This document shows positions 23,855-32,403 of a DNA stretch of 64,000 nt, piece after piece. The notes below the pieces were generated by a model. It made no database searches and had not been told where the DNA came from. It saw nothing but the letters and a program-made list of their open reading frames with translations. Source of the DNA: Allobosea sp. WAO (GTDB taxonomy: Bacteria > Pseudomonadota > Alphaproteobacteria > Rhizobiales > Beijerinckiaceae); the NCBI RefSeq assembly GCF_001509835.1, contig NZ_JXTJ01000009.1:1-64000 (forward strand). Reading direction: 5' to 3'. The translations under genes and the position numbers were made by a program. The first letter of the stretch is position 1. The number at the start of each line of letters is the position of its first letter.

Positions 23855-26068
23855 TCAGGGGCGAGCTTCCTTGAGCTCGAGCAGGAAATAGGTGGTCGGC
23901 CCGGTCGGCAGGTCGTTGCTGAGCCGGAAGGCGACGGGGCCGCTGCCGCTCACGGCCGGCGGCTTCACGCTGCCGTCGAGGCCGATCGGCGAGAGCTGCC
24001 ATTGCCGGGCGCTCCGGGCGAGCCTGATGTCGACATGCCCCTTGCGGATCAGCACCGGCAGCCGGCCGAAATCCTCGATCACCTTCTCGTCCCGGTCGCG
24101 GAAGATCATCCCGGTATTGCGGGCGTCGGTCGCGAAGACCAGCAGGAAACGGCTGCCCCTAGCCAGCGATGCCGGCTTGTCGAGCGAGGAGATCGCGATC
24201 AGCCCGTCGCCTTGCGCCCCTTCGACGCTGAGGGTCTTGAAGCTGACCGGCAGGCTGCTCTCCGAAAAGGCGACGGCCTCGCTCGCCGGCGTCGTCAGGC
24301 GCATCTGCCTGTCACGGCGGTTGAGCAGGATCTCGCCGGTGTCGCTCTGGAACAGGCCGGCGGCGAGCTTCGTCTCGTTCTCCGCCGGAAGCAGGCGGCT
24401 TGCCCGCAGCTTCTCGACGATCGCCTCGGGCCGGTTGGCGTCGCGCGGTTGCGTAACCGCGATCCCTTCGCCGATGCGGTCGGCTGCCTCGAGCCCGATT
24501 CTTCCGAGCAGAGCGAGCTCAGTCAGCTTTTCCGGCTCGCGGGCCTGCATGTTCGGGCCGAGATCCTCCTCGCCGCGGACGGCGAAGGGGATAGTGAGTC
24601 TTGAGGCCGAGACATCGCCGCGCCTGTAAAGCAGCGCCGTGAGCGTCTCGCCTGCCCGCGCCACCGGGTCGAGTGCGATCGCATAGGGCAGCATGGCGCG
24701 CTTGTGTGGGTAGGGCTCGCCATAGGAGAGGGCGATCGGGCCATGCGCGTGCCGGCAGAGCGCGTCCCAGCCCTGCAGCGCGGCATAGGCCGGGAACACC
24801 AGCCCGGCCTCGTAGCGATAGCGGTTCCAGAACAGGTGGTCATATTCGCTGATGACGAAGGGCTTGCCGAGCCAGCGCGCCGCCGCGGCCATGCGCATCG
24901 CATTGGCGGCGTCGCCGAGCGAGCTTTGCTGGAGCAGCTTGCTGCCCGGCGCATAGCCGCTGGCCCAGTCGTGATAGGTGTTCATCGTCACGACATCGAG
25001 GCCGCGCCGGCTGAGCGCGGTCTGCACCGTCGGCCAGTTGTTGTAGGTGCTGATCAGGCCCTTGTAGCCGAGATCGCGCAGCGCCTCGCTCATCCTCTTC
25101 GCGGAGGCGGCCTCGACCTCGGCGAAATAGGCCTGCAGGTCGCGCAGGCGGGGATTCGGGGCATAGCGGTTCGCGGGCAGCCGGATCGTGCCGTTCTCCA
25201 GCTTCTCGCCCCAGCCGAGCCTGCCCCAGGCCTTGGCGAGCGCCTCGCTCGACGCATAGCGCTTGGCCAGCCATGCATTGAACGGCGCCGCGAACATCGC
25301 GTCATAGGGCGCCTTGCCCGGCCGGTCCTGGACGACGCTCTCGAATTCGAGACCGTTCTCGTTGGCGAGGATCACCAGCGCTAGCGCCTCGTCATGGATC
25401 GGCGCGATGCCGGTGTAGGGATTGACGCGGGCGAGGATCTTCTCGGCGATCTGCTTCCAGTGCGCGAAGGCGGCGTCGTCGAGGTGCAAGGCGAGCTTGA
25501 GATTGCCGCCCGGGTCCCAGCGCTCGGCATGGCCGCCATAGGCGCCGCGCCACGAGGTCATGCCGTCGATTATCCAGTAGATCCCGTTCCGCTTCAGCGC
25601 GGCGAGCAGGTAATGGACCCGGTCGAGCGTCTCGGGATCGAAATCGAAATCCCTGGCGCGACCGTGCATCAGCGAGGCGTCCAGGAAGGTCAGCCGCGCA
25701 ATGTTGTAGCCGTGGAGCGCGAGCTGGCGGGCGTAGCGGTCGGCCCCGGCACGATCCGGGAAGCCGCCGGAAGCCGGGCTCCAGGCGAGGGACGCGCAGA
25801 ACAGACGCGCCGGTTCCCCCGGCGCGTCGGCGAAGGCAAGGCGGCCATCCTGGCGCACGATTATCCCTTGGCTGGCGCCGCTACCGGCCCTGGTGCCGAT
25901 GGGCCGGTTGGGCAGCATCCCGGAGAAGTCGAGCGGGCTGCCCGGACGGATTTCCAGCGACACCTCGCGCACCGGCAGCCATGTCTCGGTGGCGATGGCG
26001 CGGGACGTCACGGCGCCCAGCGCCAGCGCCGCCATCATCGAGCAAAGCCATTTCTTCATGCCGCCCAC
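23855..26068 (-). CDS. secreted clan GH-A glycoside hydrolase-like protein
   Basis: 737 aa with a Sec signal peptide (residues 4-26, cleavage near SRAIA-TE). A (beta/alpha)8 hydrolase domain spans about 85-460. The clan GH-A acid/base is probably E237 (ILANENGLE) and the nucleophile E408 (FVISEYDHLFW), 171 residues apart as usual. The C-terminal 270 residues look like beta domains. As last gene of the minus-strand polysaccharide operon it probably trims or releases the exported polymer. No family number can be assigned from sight; GH5-like is the best guess. Start GTG at 26068 with GGAG 4 nt upstream, or the ATG three codons later. Confidence 0.72.
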   Translation of the reverse strand: MGGMKKWLCSMMAALALGAVTSRAIATETWLPVREVSLEIRPGSPLDFSGMLPNRPIGTRAGSGASQGIIVRQDGRLAFADAPGEPARLFCASLAWSPASGGFPDRAGADRYARQLALHGYNIARLTFLDASLMHGRARDFDFDPETLDRVHYLLAALKRNGIYWIIDGMTSWRGAYGGHAERWDPGGNLKLALHLDDAAFAHWKQIAEKILARVNPYTGIAPIHDEALALVILANENGLEFESVVQDRPGKAPYDAMFAAPFNAWLAKRYASSEALAKAWGRLGWGEKLENGTIRLPANRYAPNPRLRDLQAYFAEVEAASAKRMSEALRDLGYKGLISTYNNWPTVQTALSRRGLDVVTMNTYHDWASGYAPGSKLLQQSSLGDAANAMRMAAAARWLGKPFVISEYDHLFWNRYRYEAGLVFPAYAALQGWDALCRHAHGPIALSYGEPYPHKRAMLPYAIALDPVARAGETLTALLYRRGDVSASRLTIPFAVRGEEDLGPNMQAREPEKLTELALLGRIGLEAADRIGEGIAVTQPRDANRPEAIVEKLRASRLLPAENETKLAAGLFQSDTGEILLNRRDRQMRLTTPASEAVAFSESSLPVSFKTLSVEGAQGDGLIAISSLDKPASLARGSRFLLVFATDARNTGMIFRDRDEKVIEDFGRLPVLIRKGHVDIRLARSARQWQLSPIGLDGSVKPPAVSGSGPVAFRLSNDLPTGPTTYFLLELKEARP

Positions 26069-26104
26069 ACTTCTCCGGCGCCGCCGGATGATCCGGTTGC
26101 GCCT

Positions 26105-26788
26105 TCAGGGCCGCGAAGGGCCGTGCAGGGTGTAGGATTTGGTGAGGCCCGCGATCTTCTCTCGGACCAGATTCGCGTCCGGAGCGTAGGAGCGGAACTC
26201 CTTCAGCGTCAGGATCTGGATCTCCTCGAAATACTCCCGGATATGCTCCTCGGAAGGCTTGGACAGGAAGCGCCAGGGCGACAGCCTGACGGCGTGGCGG
26301 GCGATCGAGCGCGGCAGCCAGTGCAGGCCGGGGCAGAAGAAGTGCGGCTCGATCGGGAACACATAGGCCGGCGTCTGGACGAAATAGTAGTTCGAGACCC
26401 GGTTGATCTCGCGCATCAGATTGGCGCGCTTGGCCGGCGGCACGTGCTCTATCACCGAGTTGCAGACCGCGACGTCGAACGACTTGTCCTGGAAGGGAAG
26501 ACGGTCGCCGTCATAGACGATGACTTTGACATGGCCGTACGAGCCGGTGAACGAGCGCGCCTGCCCGTCATCGCGAATGTTGACCAACGTCAGGTCCCGC
26601 GGAACGTCTGCCGGATCGAGCTTTTCCCAGAAATGCCGCGAGCCACCGACATCGCAGATCTTGAGCGAGGTGAAGTCGGGCAGCGTCTCCCGGAACAGGC
26701 CGCCGCGCTTCCTCCGGAAATACTCCGAGGATGAGTGAACGATCCGGTCCCAGAGCGAAACGGTTTTCTTCACGCTGTCGTCGGTCAT
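26105..26788 (-). CDS. SAM-dependent methyltransferase, class I
   Basis: 227 aa, cytosolic. Class I fold with motif I as LKICDVGGSRHFWEKL (42-57), an acidic end of strand 2 (LVNIRDDG) and the DVAVCNSVIEHV post-motif (about 104-115) typical of methyltransferase type 11 proteins. Placed between the GT2 gene and the hydrolase in the polysaccharide operon, it may methylate a sugar or lipid intermediate; the acceptor cannot be read from sequence. ATG at 26788, 39 bp after the GT2 stop. Confidence 0.85.
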   Translation of the reverse strand: MTDDSVKKTVSLWDRIVHSSSEYFRRKRGGLFRETLPDFTSLKICDVGGSRHFWEKLDPADVPRDLTLVNIRDDGQARSFTGSYGHVKVIVYDGDRLPFQDKSFDVAVCNSVIEHVPPAKRANLMREINRVSNYYFVQTPAYVFPIEPHFFCPGLHWLPRSIARHAVRLSPWRFLSKPSEEHIREYFEEIQILTLKEFRSYAPDANLVREKIAGLTKSYTLHGPSRP

Positions 26789-26827
26789 GAAGGGGGCTTT
26801 CCTGAGATGCTTGCGGCGCGGCGCGCG

Positions 26828-27838
26828 TCAGGCCGCCGATTGCGAAGGCTTGTGGAGGATGCGGCTTTCGATCGGCGCGGCTGGTGGGAGCCGCTGCCGC
26901 AGGAAGCCGACGGGCAGCGCCGCGGCATGAAAGAACCAGGCGGTGACGGTGTAGAGCCCCATGCTCAGTCCGCCCTTGCGCAGGCTCATCAGCCCGATCA
27001 TCCCGGCAAGAAGCGCAAGCACCAGTCCCAGAGCCAATCCCTTGTTGGACACGAACAGCAGAATGGCGATGGAGAGCGCCCACCAAAGATAGACCGCGCT
27101 CCATAGCTTGAGCTCGGGGAGCTCGCGCAGCATCTGGAGGAAATAGGGCTTTCCGAGCGATGCCCGCAGCAATTCGCCGACGCCGTGCAGGTACTTGTTC
27201 TTCCAGCGCCGCAGGAGCAGTCGGTAGGAGTTCACCGTGTGCCCGAAATGCTGGACGAAGCGTCGGTCGAGCCGATGCAGCTGCCAGCCGGCGCTGCGCA
27301 GGCGCACGCCGAGGTCGAACTCCTCATGGCCGTGCAGGTTGCGGTCCGAGAGATAGCCGGCCTGCACGATGGCGCTGCGCCGGTAGAGCCCGCCGCCATT
27401 CATCCGGTCGACCGTCCCGGTGCCGTATTGGGAACCGCTGCGCTGGACCCTGCGCGCATATTCGAGAGAGGCGACCAGCATCTCCTCGACATGGCCGGTG
27501 ACGCCCGCGACCGCCGGGTTCTCTTCCAGGAAGCGCACTGCCGCGGGCAGGAAGCCGGGATCGAGCAGCATGTCGCCGTCGAGCAGGCAGATATGCTCGC
27601 CGTGGGAATGCTGGAAACCGAGCTGCGGCCCGATCCCGCAGCTCGGCCGCGCCGGCGCTACGATCTGCACGACCAGGACCGGATAGCGCGATGCGATCTC
27701 GATGGTGCGGTCGGACGAGCCGCTATCGGCGATGATCACCTCGCCCTGCACCCCGCCGAGCGCGGCCAGGGCACTCTCGATGGTCGCGGCGATGCGCTTC
27801 TCTTCGTTCAGGGTCTTGATGATGATCGAAACGGCCAA
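26828..27838 (-). CDS. family 2 glycosyltransferase with C-terminal membrane segments
   Basis: 336 aa. GT-A fold: AVSIIIKTLNEEKRI at the N-terminus, IADSGSSDRTIEIA (nucleotide binding) near 37-50, LLDGDM as the DxD metal motif near 85, and the acceptor-side HEEFDLGVRLRSAGW near 180. Two to three hydrophobic helices follow (about 245-310), so it acts at the inner membrane. I chose the TTG at 27838 because GGAG lies exactly 6 nt upstream and gives the canonical GT2 start; a longer frame would overlap the upstream gene by 92 bp. Probably builds the polysaccharide repeat unit; donor sugar unknown. Confidence 0.88.
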   Translation of the reverse strand: MAVSIIIKTLNEEKRIAATIESALAALGGVQGEVIIADSGSSDRTIEIASRYPVLVVQIVAPARPSCGIGPQLGFQHSHGEHICLLDGDMLLDPGFLPAAVRFLEENPAVAGVTGHVEEMLVASLEYARRVQRSGSQYGTGTVDRMNGGGLYRRSAIVQAGYLSDRNLHGHEEFDLGVRLRSAGWQLHRLDRRFVQHFGHTVNSYRLLLRRWKNKYLHGVGELLRASLGKPYFLQMLRELPELKLWSAVYLWWALSIAILLFVSNKGLALGLVLALLAGMIGLMSLRKGGLSMGLYTVTAWFFHAAALPVGFLRQRLPPAAPIESRILHKPSQSAA

Positions 27839-27844
27839 TCGGGG

Positions 27845-27848
27845 CTCC
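27845..27848 (-). promoter_or_regulatory. Shine-Dalgarno that sets the TTG start of the GT2 gene
   Basis: GGAG on the minus strand with a 6-nt spacer to the TTG at 27838. No ATG or GTG with a comparable site exists upstream in this frame. Confidence 0.6.
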
Positions 27849-27875
27849 GGTATCAATGCGATTTGTGGCAGGACA

Positions 27876-29027
27876 TCAGAAGTCGGTGAGCAGCCTGCTC
27901 CAGCTCTCCGAGGCCAGGCCACCGATATAGATGTCGTTGCGCAGCGCGGCTTCCTTGATGTCGGCATGGCGCGTGACGAGGCAGAAATAGCCGCGATGCT
28001 TGAAGCTCAGCCAGCGCTGCCGCGATATTGCGTTCATCATGAAAGGCTGTGCGATGCCGCCGGCGCAGGCGTAGCCCTCCGCGTCCAGGCTGGAGAGCAT
28101 CTGGCCGACGACGTCGAATTCGCGTCCGGCCGCGCAGAGCAGGTTCAGCACCGTGGCCTCCCGGCCCTTCCTGCCGAAATAGAGGAAGGCGCCGATCGGT
28201 AGCCCGCCGCGGTCGAGCACGATCCTGACATGCAGTTCGCCGAGGCTCCGGTTCAGCGAGGCGATGCCGACCAGCCAGTCGAACTCCTCCCTGGTCCAGG
28301 CGGGGCGGACCGGAAAGCGGAACAGCATCGGTGCGGCGCAGGCGAAGAAGGCGTCGGGCGTCGCAGGAATCGTCCGGCATTCCGGGACAGAGGGCGGCCT
28401 GATCGAGGGTCTGCGCCGGCGCATTGCCTGGTCTAGCCAGCCGAGCGGGGCAAGGACTGCCCGCGAGCGCAAGACCGGAACTGCCCGGCCGCAAGCGATG
28501 GCCGCCGCCGTCAACGGCCTGAAGGCGCGGCGCCATTCGAGGCTCTGGATCGGCAGCACGCTGCCGCCGCCAGCGAGGCATTGATCGGCGCTGGCTGGCG
28601 ACGAACTGTCTGAGAAGCACATCTCCTGCCGCGCGGCGTGCATCTGACGGGCAAGGCGGGCGGCGCCGGTCGCTCCGTCCTTGCCGTCGGCCATGAAGGC
28701 GCAGAGCAGCCGCGCCATGACCGGGCGGCCATGTGCGCTGAATTCCATGGGGACGGCGAGGATCGCGCTGGTCACGCCGTTTTCGCCCGCATGCACCATG
28801 CTGCCGTTCTCCGGCCGGTAATGCGGGCTGCCGAAGAAGACCGTCTCCAGATAGGCTTCGAGACCGGGCGCCACCACGCCCTTGCGGGCGCGGAAGGTCC
28901 TGCTGAACAAACGCGCCACTGCCGGGAGGTCGCTGCGGGCCATCGGCCGAACACTGCCGACGCGCGCAGGCGCCTCGCCGCCGGGCGCGCAGGCGCGTTC
29001 CAGATCCGGTTGCAGCTCAGCGTCCAT
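27876..29027 (-). CDS. GNAT-like acyltransferase, polysaccharide-locus paralogue 1
   Basis: 383 aa. The N-terminal 100 residues have the GNAT start pattern (VRPMARSDLPAVARLFSRTF, then a long gap and VTSAILAVPMEFSAHG). It is clearly paralogous to the protein at 31244-32359: FSDSSSPASA versus FSETASEVSA, SLEWRRAFRP versus SLDWVRIIRP, and the shared C-terminus GGLASESWSRLL versus NGLAGESWSRLV. A second GNAT-like half (about 230-380) suggests a fused tandem fold. Likely N- or O-acylates a sugar or carrier-bound group; donor and acceptor unknown. It overlaps the flippase gene by 11 bp, so it is translationally linked to polymer export. Confidence 0.65.
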   Translation of the reverse strand: MDAELQPDLERACAPGGEAPARVGSVRPMARSDLPAVARLFSRTFRARKGVVAPGLEAYLETVFFGSPHYRPENGSMVHAGENGVTSAILAVPMEFSAHGRPVMARLLCAFMADGKDGATGAARLARQMHAARQEMCFSDSSSPASADQCLAGGGSVLPIQSLEWRRAFRPLTAAAIACGRAVPVLRSRAVLAPLGWLDQAMRRRRPSIRPPSVPECRTIPATPDAFFACAAPMLFRFPVRPAWTREEFDWLVGIASLNRSLGELHVRIVLDRGGLPIGAFLYFGRKGREATVLNLLCAAGREFDVVGQMLSSLDAEGYACAGGIAQPFMMNAISRQRWLSFKHRGYFCLVTRHADIKEAALRNDIYIGGLASESWSRLLTDF

Positions 29028-30339
29028 GCGCCATCCCGGCTCCCGGGGCCTGCTCGATCGCCCGCTCCCGGTCCCGGCGCACGATCCTCATCAGGGCCGT
29101 CCAGGATGCCACCACCATGGCGATTTCGATGACGTAGAACGAGATAAAAGTGCCGGTCGGCGGCGCATACCAGGTCGCGATCGCGGCTAGGGCGGCGCCC
29201 AGCACGCTGCCGAGGCCCATCACGGCGGCACGGGTCGGTTGATGGCCCGATGCGCCGAGCGCTTCCATCGCCACCGCCCAGATCGCCAGTGGGACGACCG
29301 CCCAGCAAAGGACCCTGACGAAGGCGACGAGCGAGACGTAATCGCGGCCGAAGAGGAGAGGCAGGATCGGGGCCAGCACGAAAACCGCCACCGCAGCGGC
29401 GATGCTGATCAGCGTGGCCGCGACGAGAACCTTGCGGACCCGCGGCATGGCATGCTGTAGGCCTTCCGCCGTCGCTCGGGCCGAGCCAGGATAAACGAGA
29501 CGGTTGAGGGCCTCGACCGAGAGATAGCTGCTTTCCAGCATGCGCCGGGCGACGCTGTAGCTCGCGACGATCTCGGCGCTCGCGACCAGGCTGAGCACCA
29601 GCAGGTCGGCATTCTGGCGCACCGCGCGCAGGATGAAGGGCACGCTGAAATAGAGGCCGAGCGGCAATTCCTCGCGCACGAGCCGGTACTCGGGGCGACC
29701 GAGCCTGCGCAGGGCATGCCAGCAGAGGAGGGCGACGAGGACATGGCAGACGAATTGCCAGATCGCCCAGGACGCGATGCTGGCCACGCCGAAGACGAGG
29801 CAGGCAAGGCCTGCGGCGGCGGTCCGCGCCAAAGCAAAGCCGACCACCACTGTGTTCGCCGAAGCGAAGTCGGAATGGGCGATGAAAATCTGTTCGGCCA
29901 GCACGATCATGCGCACCAGCACGATGTTGGTCGCGAGCATCAGGGTGATCACGGCGGCATTCGTCGTCGGATCCGGCGACAGCGTGAAGAAAAAGGGCAG
30001 GACAACCGCGCCGATCAGGACCAGCGCCACGCCGCTAGCGGCGGTCAGGATCAGGTTGTGCCCGAGCATGACCGGGTACATCGCCCGATCGCGTGCGACG
30101 CGGCGGACGAGGCATTCCATCGCGCCGAGCCCGCACATATGGACCGCGATGTTCGAGATCGCCGTGATCGCGACGAACAGGCTGAATTCGTGGACGCCAA
30201 GAAAGCGGGCGAGGATCGCGAAGGTCAGGAGTTGCGCGGCCGAGCTGATGACAAGGCTGCCGCCGGAGGCGGCATAGGACATCAGCATCGGGAGCAGGGC
30301 TCCGCGACTGCCCGATCCTCTTGCGTTGCCCGGAGCCAT
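29017..30339 (-). CDS. polysaccharide flippase (Wzx/MATE-like, MOP superfamily)
   Basis: 440 aa, 12-14 hydrophobic helices spread over the whole length, beginning SYAASGGSLVISSAAQLLTF. The length and the FLGVHEFSLFVAITAISN segment following TM1 match Wzx/oligosaccharide-flippase proteins that move lipid-linked repeat units across the inner membrane. The ATG at 30339 has GGGAGAG upstream. First gene of the minus-strand operon flippase-GNAT-GT2-methyltransferase-hydrolase from the 30.4-kb promoter hub. Confidence 0.85.
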   Translation of the reverse strand: MAPGNARGSGSRGALLPMLMSYAASGGSLVISSAAQLLTFAILARFLGVHEFSLFVAITAISNIAVHMCGLGAMECLVRRVARDRAMYPVMLGHNLILTAASGVALVLIGAVVLPFFFTLSPDPTTNAAVITLMLATNIVLVRMIVLAEQIFIAHSDFASANTVVVGFALARTAAAGLACLVFGVASIASWAIWQFVCHVLVALLCWHALRRLGRPEYRLVREELPLGLYFSVPFILRAVRQNADLLVLSLVASAEIVASYSVARRMLESSYLSVEALNRLVYPGSARATAEGLQHAMPRVRKVLVAATLISIAAAVAVFVLAPILPLLFGRDYVSLVAFVRVLCWAVVPLAIWAVAMEALGASGHQPTRAAVMGLGSVLGAALAAIATWYAPPTGTFISFYVIEIAMVVASWTALMRIVRRDRERAIEQAPGAGMAHGR

Positions 30340-30521
30340 CCTCTCCCGCCTTAGACATCGACCGAACGAGGCCGCCACAATGGACCTACCATCGCAGCGG
30401 CGTCTGTAGCAGGCAAAAATAAGGGTGCAGTTAACACCGAAGCCGCGTTTCAGCAGGTGTTTACCCGGGTGGGGCTAGCTTGCCGCCCATGAACATCCGA
30501 CCAGTGCGGGAAGGAGCCCCG
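30340..30521. promoter_or_regulatory. divergent promoter hub between flippase operon and methyltransferase-GNAT pair
   Basis: 182 bp between divergent starts. The more AT-rich stretch 30410-30465 (with GGTG-N7-CACC at about 30424-30438) is the likely promoter/operator area. I could not place -35/-10 boxes with confidence, and the 12-bp repeat of the 37-kb hub is absent here. Confidence 0.45.
30511..30516 (+). promoter_or_regulatory. Shine-Dalgarno that sets the methyltransferase start
   Basis: AAGGAG with a 5-nt spacer to the ATG at 30522. Earlier in-frame starts (TTG 30480, ATG 30489) lack any such site. Confidence 0.65.
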
Positions 30522-31247
30522 ATGCCGGGCAAAGCAGTCGACCTTGCGGGCCAGAGCGAGCCTCGCATGCAGCGCTTCATGAACATCGAGCTGGAGCTGG
30601 CGCCCGACGTCCTTGTGCCGCGGCAGGAGACCGAGCTGCTCGGGGCGCGCGCGGTCGCGATCCTGCGCGAGCATCCGCCCGGGCAGGTGGTTGTCGACAT
30701 GTGCTGCGGTTCTGGCAACCTCGCTCTGGCGATCGCCAGCGACGTGCCGTCCGCCCGAATCTGGGGGGCGGATCTGACCGACAGCACGGTCGCGCTCGCC
30801 CGTCGCAATGCCGAGCGCCTTGGCGTTCAGGATCGGGTGTCCATCCGCCAGGGCGATCTCTTCGATGCGTTGGCGGACGATAGCCTCGCCGGCACGGTCG
30901 ACCTGATCGTCTGCAATCCGCCCTATATCTCGACCGCCCGGCTCGAGGGCGATAGCGCGCATCTGCTCGCGGCAGAACCGCGCGAGGCCTTCGACGGCGG
31001 GCCTTACGGCATTTCGATCCATCAGCGCGTGATCCGCGATGCCGTTGAGTTCCTGAAGCCCGGGGGCTGGCTGCTGTTCGAGTTCGGTGAAGGCCAGGAC
31101 CGCCAGGCGGCGGCGCTGATCGCCCGCGCCAAGGCCTACGAGCCCGTGCGCTTCGCGGTGAACGAGACCGGTACGCCGCGGGTCGCGCTCGTCCGCAAAC
31201 TCGCTGCCGCACCGGCATCCGGCGAGACGGCGGGGCGGCCGGCATGA
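30522..31247 (+). CDS. HemK/PrmC-type SAM methyltransferase, short form
   Basis: 241 aa. It has the PrmC-like block VLVPRQETELL (near 30), motif I VVVDMCCGSGNLALA, an acidic strand-2 end (WGADLTDST) and the catalytic-pocket NPPY followed by IS (IVCNPPYIS), the signature of enzymes that methylate glutamine amides or planar nitrogen. The helical N-terminal release-factor-binding domain of true PrmC (~80 aa) is missing, so it is unlikely to be the housekeeping release-factor enzyme. Its stop overlaps the start of the second GNAT-like gene (ATGA, 31244-31247), which makes the two products probable partners in modifying the polysaccharide or its precursor. Confidence 0.75.
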   Translation: MPGKAVDLAGQSEPRMQRFMNIELELAPDVLVPRQETELLGARAVAILREHPPGQVVVDMCCGSGNLALAIASDVPSARIWGADLTDSTVALARRNAERLGVQDRVSIRQGDLFDALADDSLAGTVDLIVCNPPYISTARLEGDSAHLLAAEPREAFDGGPYGISIHQRVIRDAVEFLKPGGWLLFEFGEGQDRQAAALIARAKAYEPVRFAVNETGTPRVALVRKLAAAPASGETAGRPA

Positions 31248-32359
31248 GCCTGGTCCGTCCCCTGGAGGCCGCCGATATCCCGGCGGTCGCCGGGCTTTTC
31301 CAGCGCGTGTTTCGCAACAGCGATGCGCCGCCGCCGGCGGCGCTCACCGCCTATCTGGCACGCCATTATCTCGAAGCGCCGGGCTGCGATCCGCAGATCG
31401 GGCCGCTGGTCCATGTTTCCGGCGACGGCGACATTTCCGGCTTCATCGGCGTCAATGCCCTGCCGATGAGCCATGATGGCCGCAAGCTGCGCGCCGCGGT
31501 CTGCGGCTCGCTCATGGTCGAGCGCCGAGGCAGCGACCCGATGGCCGGCGCGAGGCTCCTCAAGACCTTCCTGGCCGGGCCGCAGGATCTCTCCTTCAGT
31601 GAGACGGCGAGCGAGGTCTCGGCACAGATGTGGACGAAGCTGCGCGGCGTGGCGCTGCCGGAGTACAGTCTCGACTGGGTTCGCATCATCCGCCCCTCGG
31701 CCTTCATGGTGGAGCTCGCATCCAGCCGTGTCGGCGCGGCGCGGCTGCTCTCCCCGCTCGCCGGGGTCATCGATCGCCGTCTGCGCGGGAAAATGCAGGA
31801 GAACGACCTGCGCTGGTCCGGCGTGCCGGAGAGCTGGACGGTCAAGGGCGGCCTCAAGGTTACCGAGATCGATCAGGCCGGCTTAGCGGCCCTCGTCGAG
31901 CCACTGACCCGGCAGTTCGCGCTTCGACCGGACTGGAGCGCCGAGCAACTCGCCCACATCATCGCCGAAGCCTCCGGCAAGCCGGAACATGGCGAGGGGG
32001 TCTTCGCCGCGGTCTCAACGCCCGGCGCGACACCGATCGGCGCCTTCTTCTACCATCTGCACTCGGGCGGAATCGCGCGCGTCCTGCAGATCCTGGCCGC
32101 GCCGGGCCAGGCCGGTTCCGTGATCGATTGCCTGATCGGGCATGCGGCGCAGCGCGGCGCCGCCGGCTTGCGCGGCCGCACGCAGCCTGCCTTGCTGGAG
32201 GCGATGCTGGGACGCCGCATCGCCTTCACCCATCTCGCCTCGACCGTGGTGCATGCGCGCGAGCCGGTGCTGGTCGACGCCTTCCGAGCCGGCCAGGGCT
32301 TCTTCAACGGTCTGGCTGGCGAGAGCTGGAGCCGGCTGGTCGGCGGACGCTTCGAATAA
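31244..32359 (+). CDS. GNAT-like acyltransferase, polysaccharide-locus paralogue 2
   Basis: 371 aa, paralogue of the protein at 27876-29027 (shared landmarks: LVRPLEAADIPAVAGLF at the N-terminus, FSETASEVSA, LDWVRIIRP, and C-terminal GLAGESWSRLV). An N-terminal GNAT-like half (1-110) and a C-terminal one (about 215-371; TPIGAFFYHLHSGG) are visible. No membrane segment. It is translationally coupled to the HemK-like methyltransferase and converges on the nadE-type gene, 44 bp away. It could transfer an acyl group from the locus's own acyl carrier protein; this is inference from context. Confidence 0.65.
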   Translation: MSLVRPLEAADIPAVAGLFQRVFRNSDAPPPAALTAYLARHYLEAPGCDPQIGPLVHVSGDGDISGFIGVNALPMSHDGRKLRAAVCGSLMVERRGSDPMAGARLLKTFLAGPQDLSFSETASEVSAQMWTKLRGVALPEYSLDWVRIIRPSAFMVELASSRVGAARLLSPLAGVIDRRLRGKMQENDLRWSGVPESWTVKGGLKVTEIDQAGLAALVEPLTRQFALRPDWSAEQLAHIIAEASGKPEHGEGVFAAVSTPGATPIGAFFYHLHSGGIARVLQILAAPGQAGSVIDCLIGHAAQRGAAGLRGRTQPALLEAMLGRRIAFTHLASTVVHAREPVLVDAFRAGQGFFNGLAGESWSRLVGGRFE

Positions 32360-32403
32360 CGCCGGCGCCTGCGCGAGGATCGCCCGCGCCGGCGGTGCCG
32401 GCC

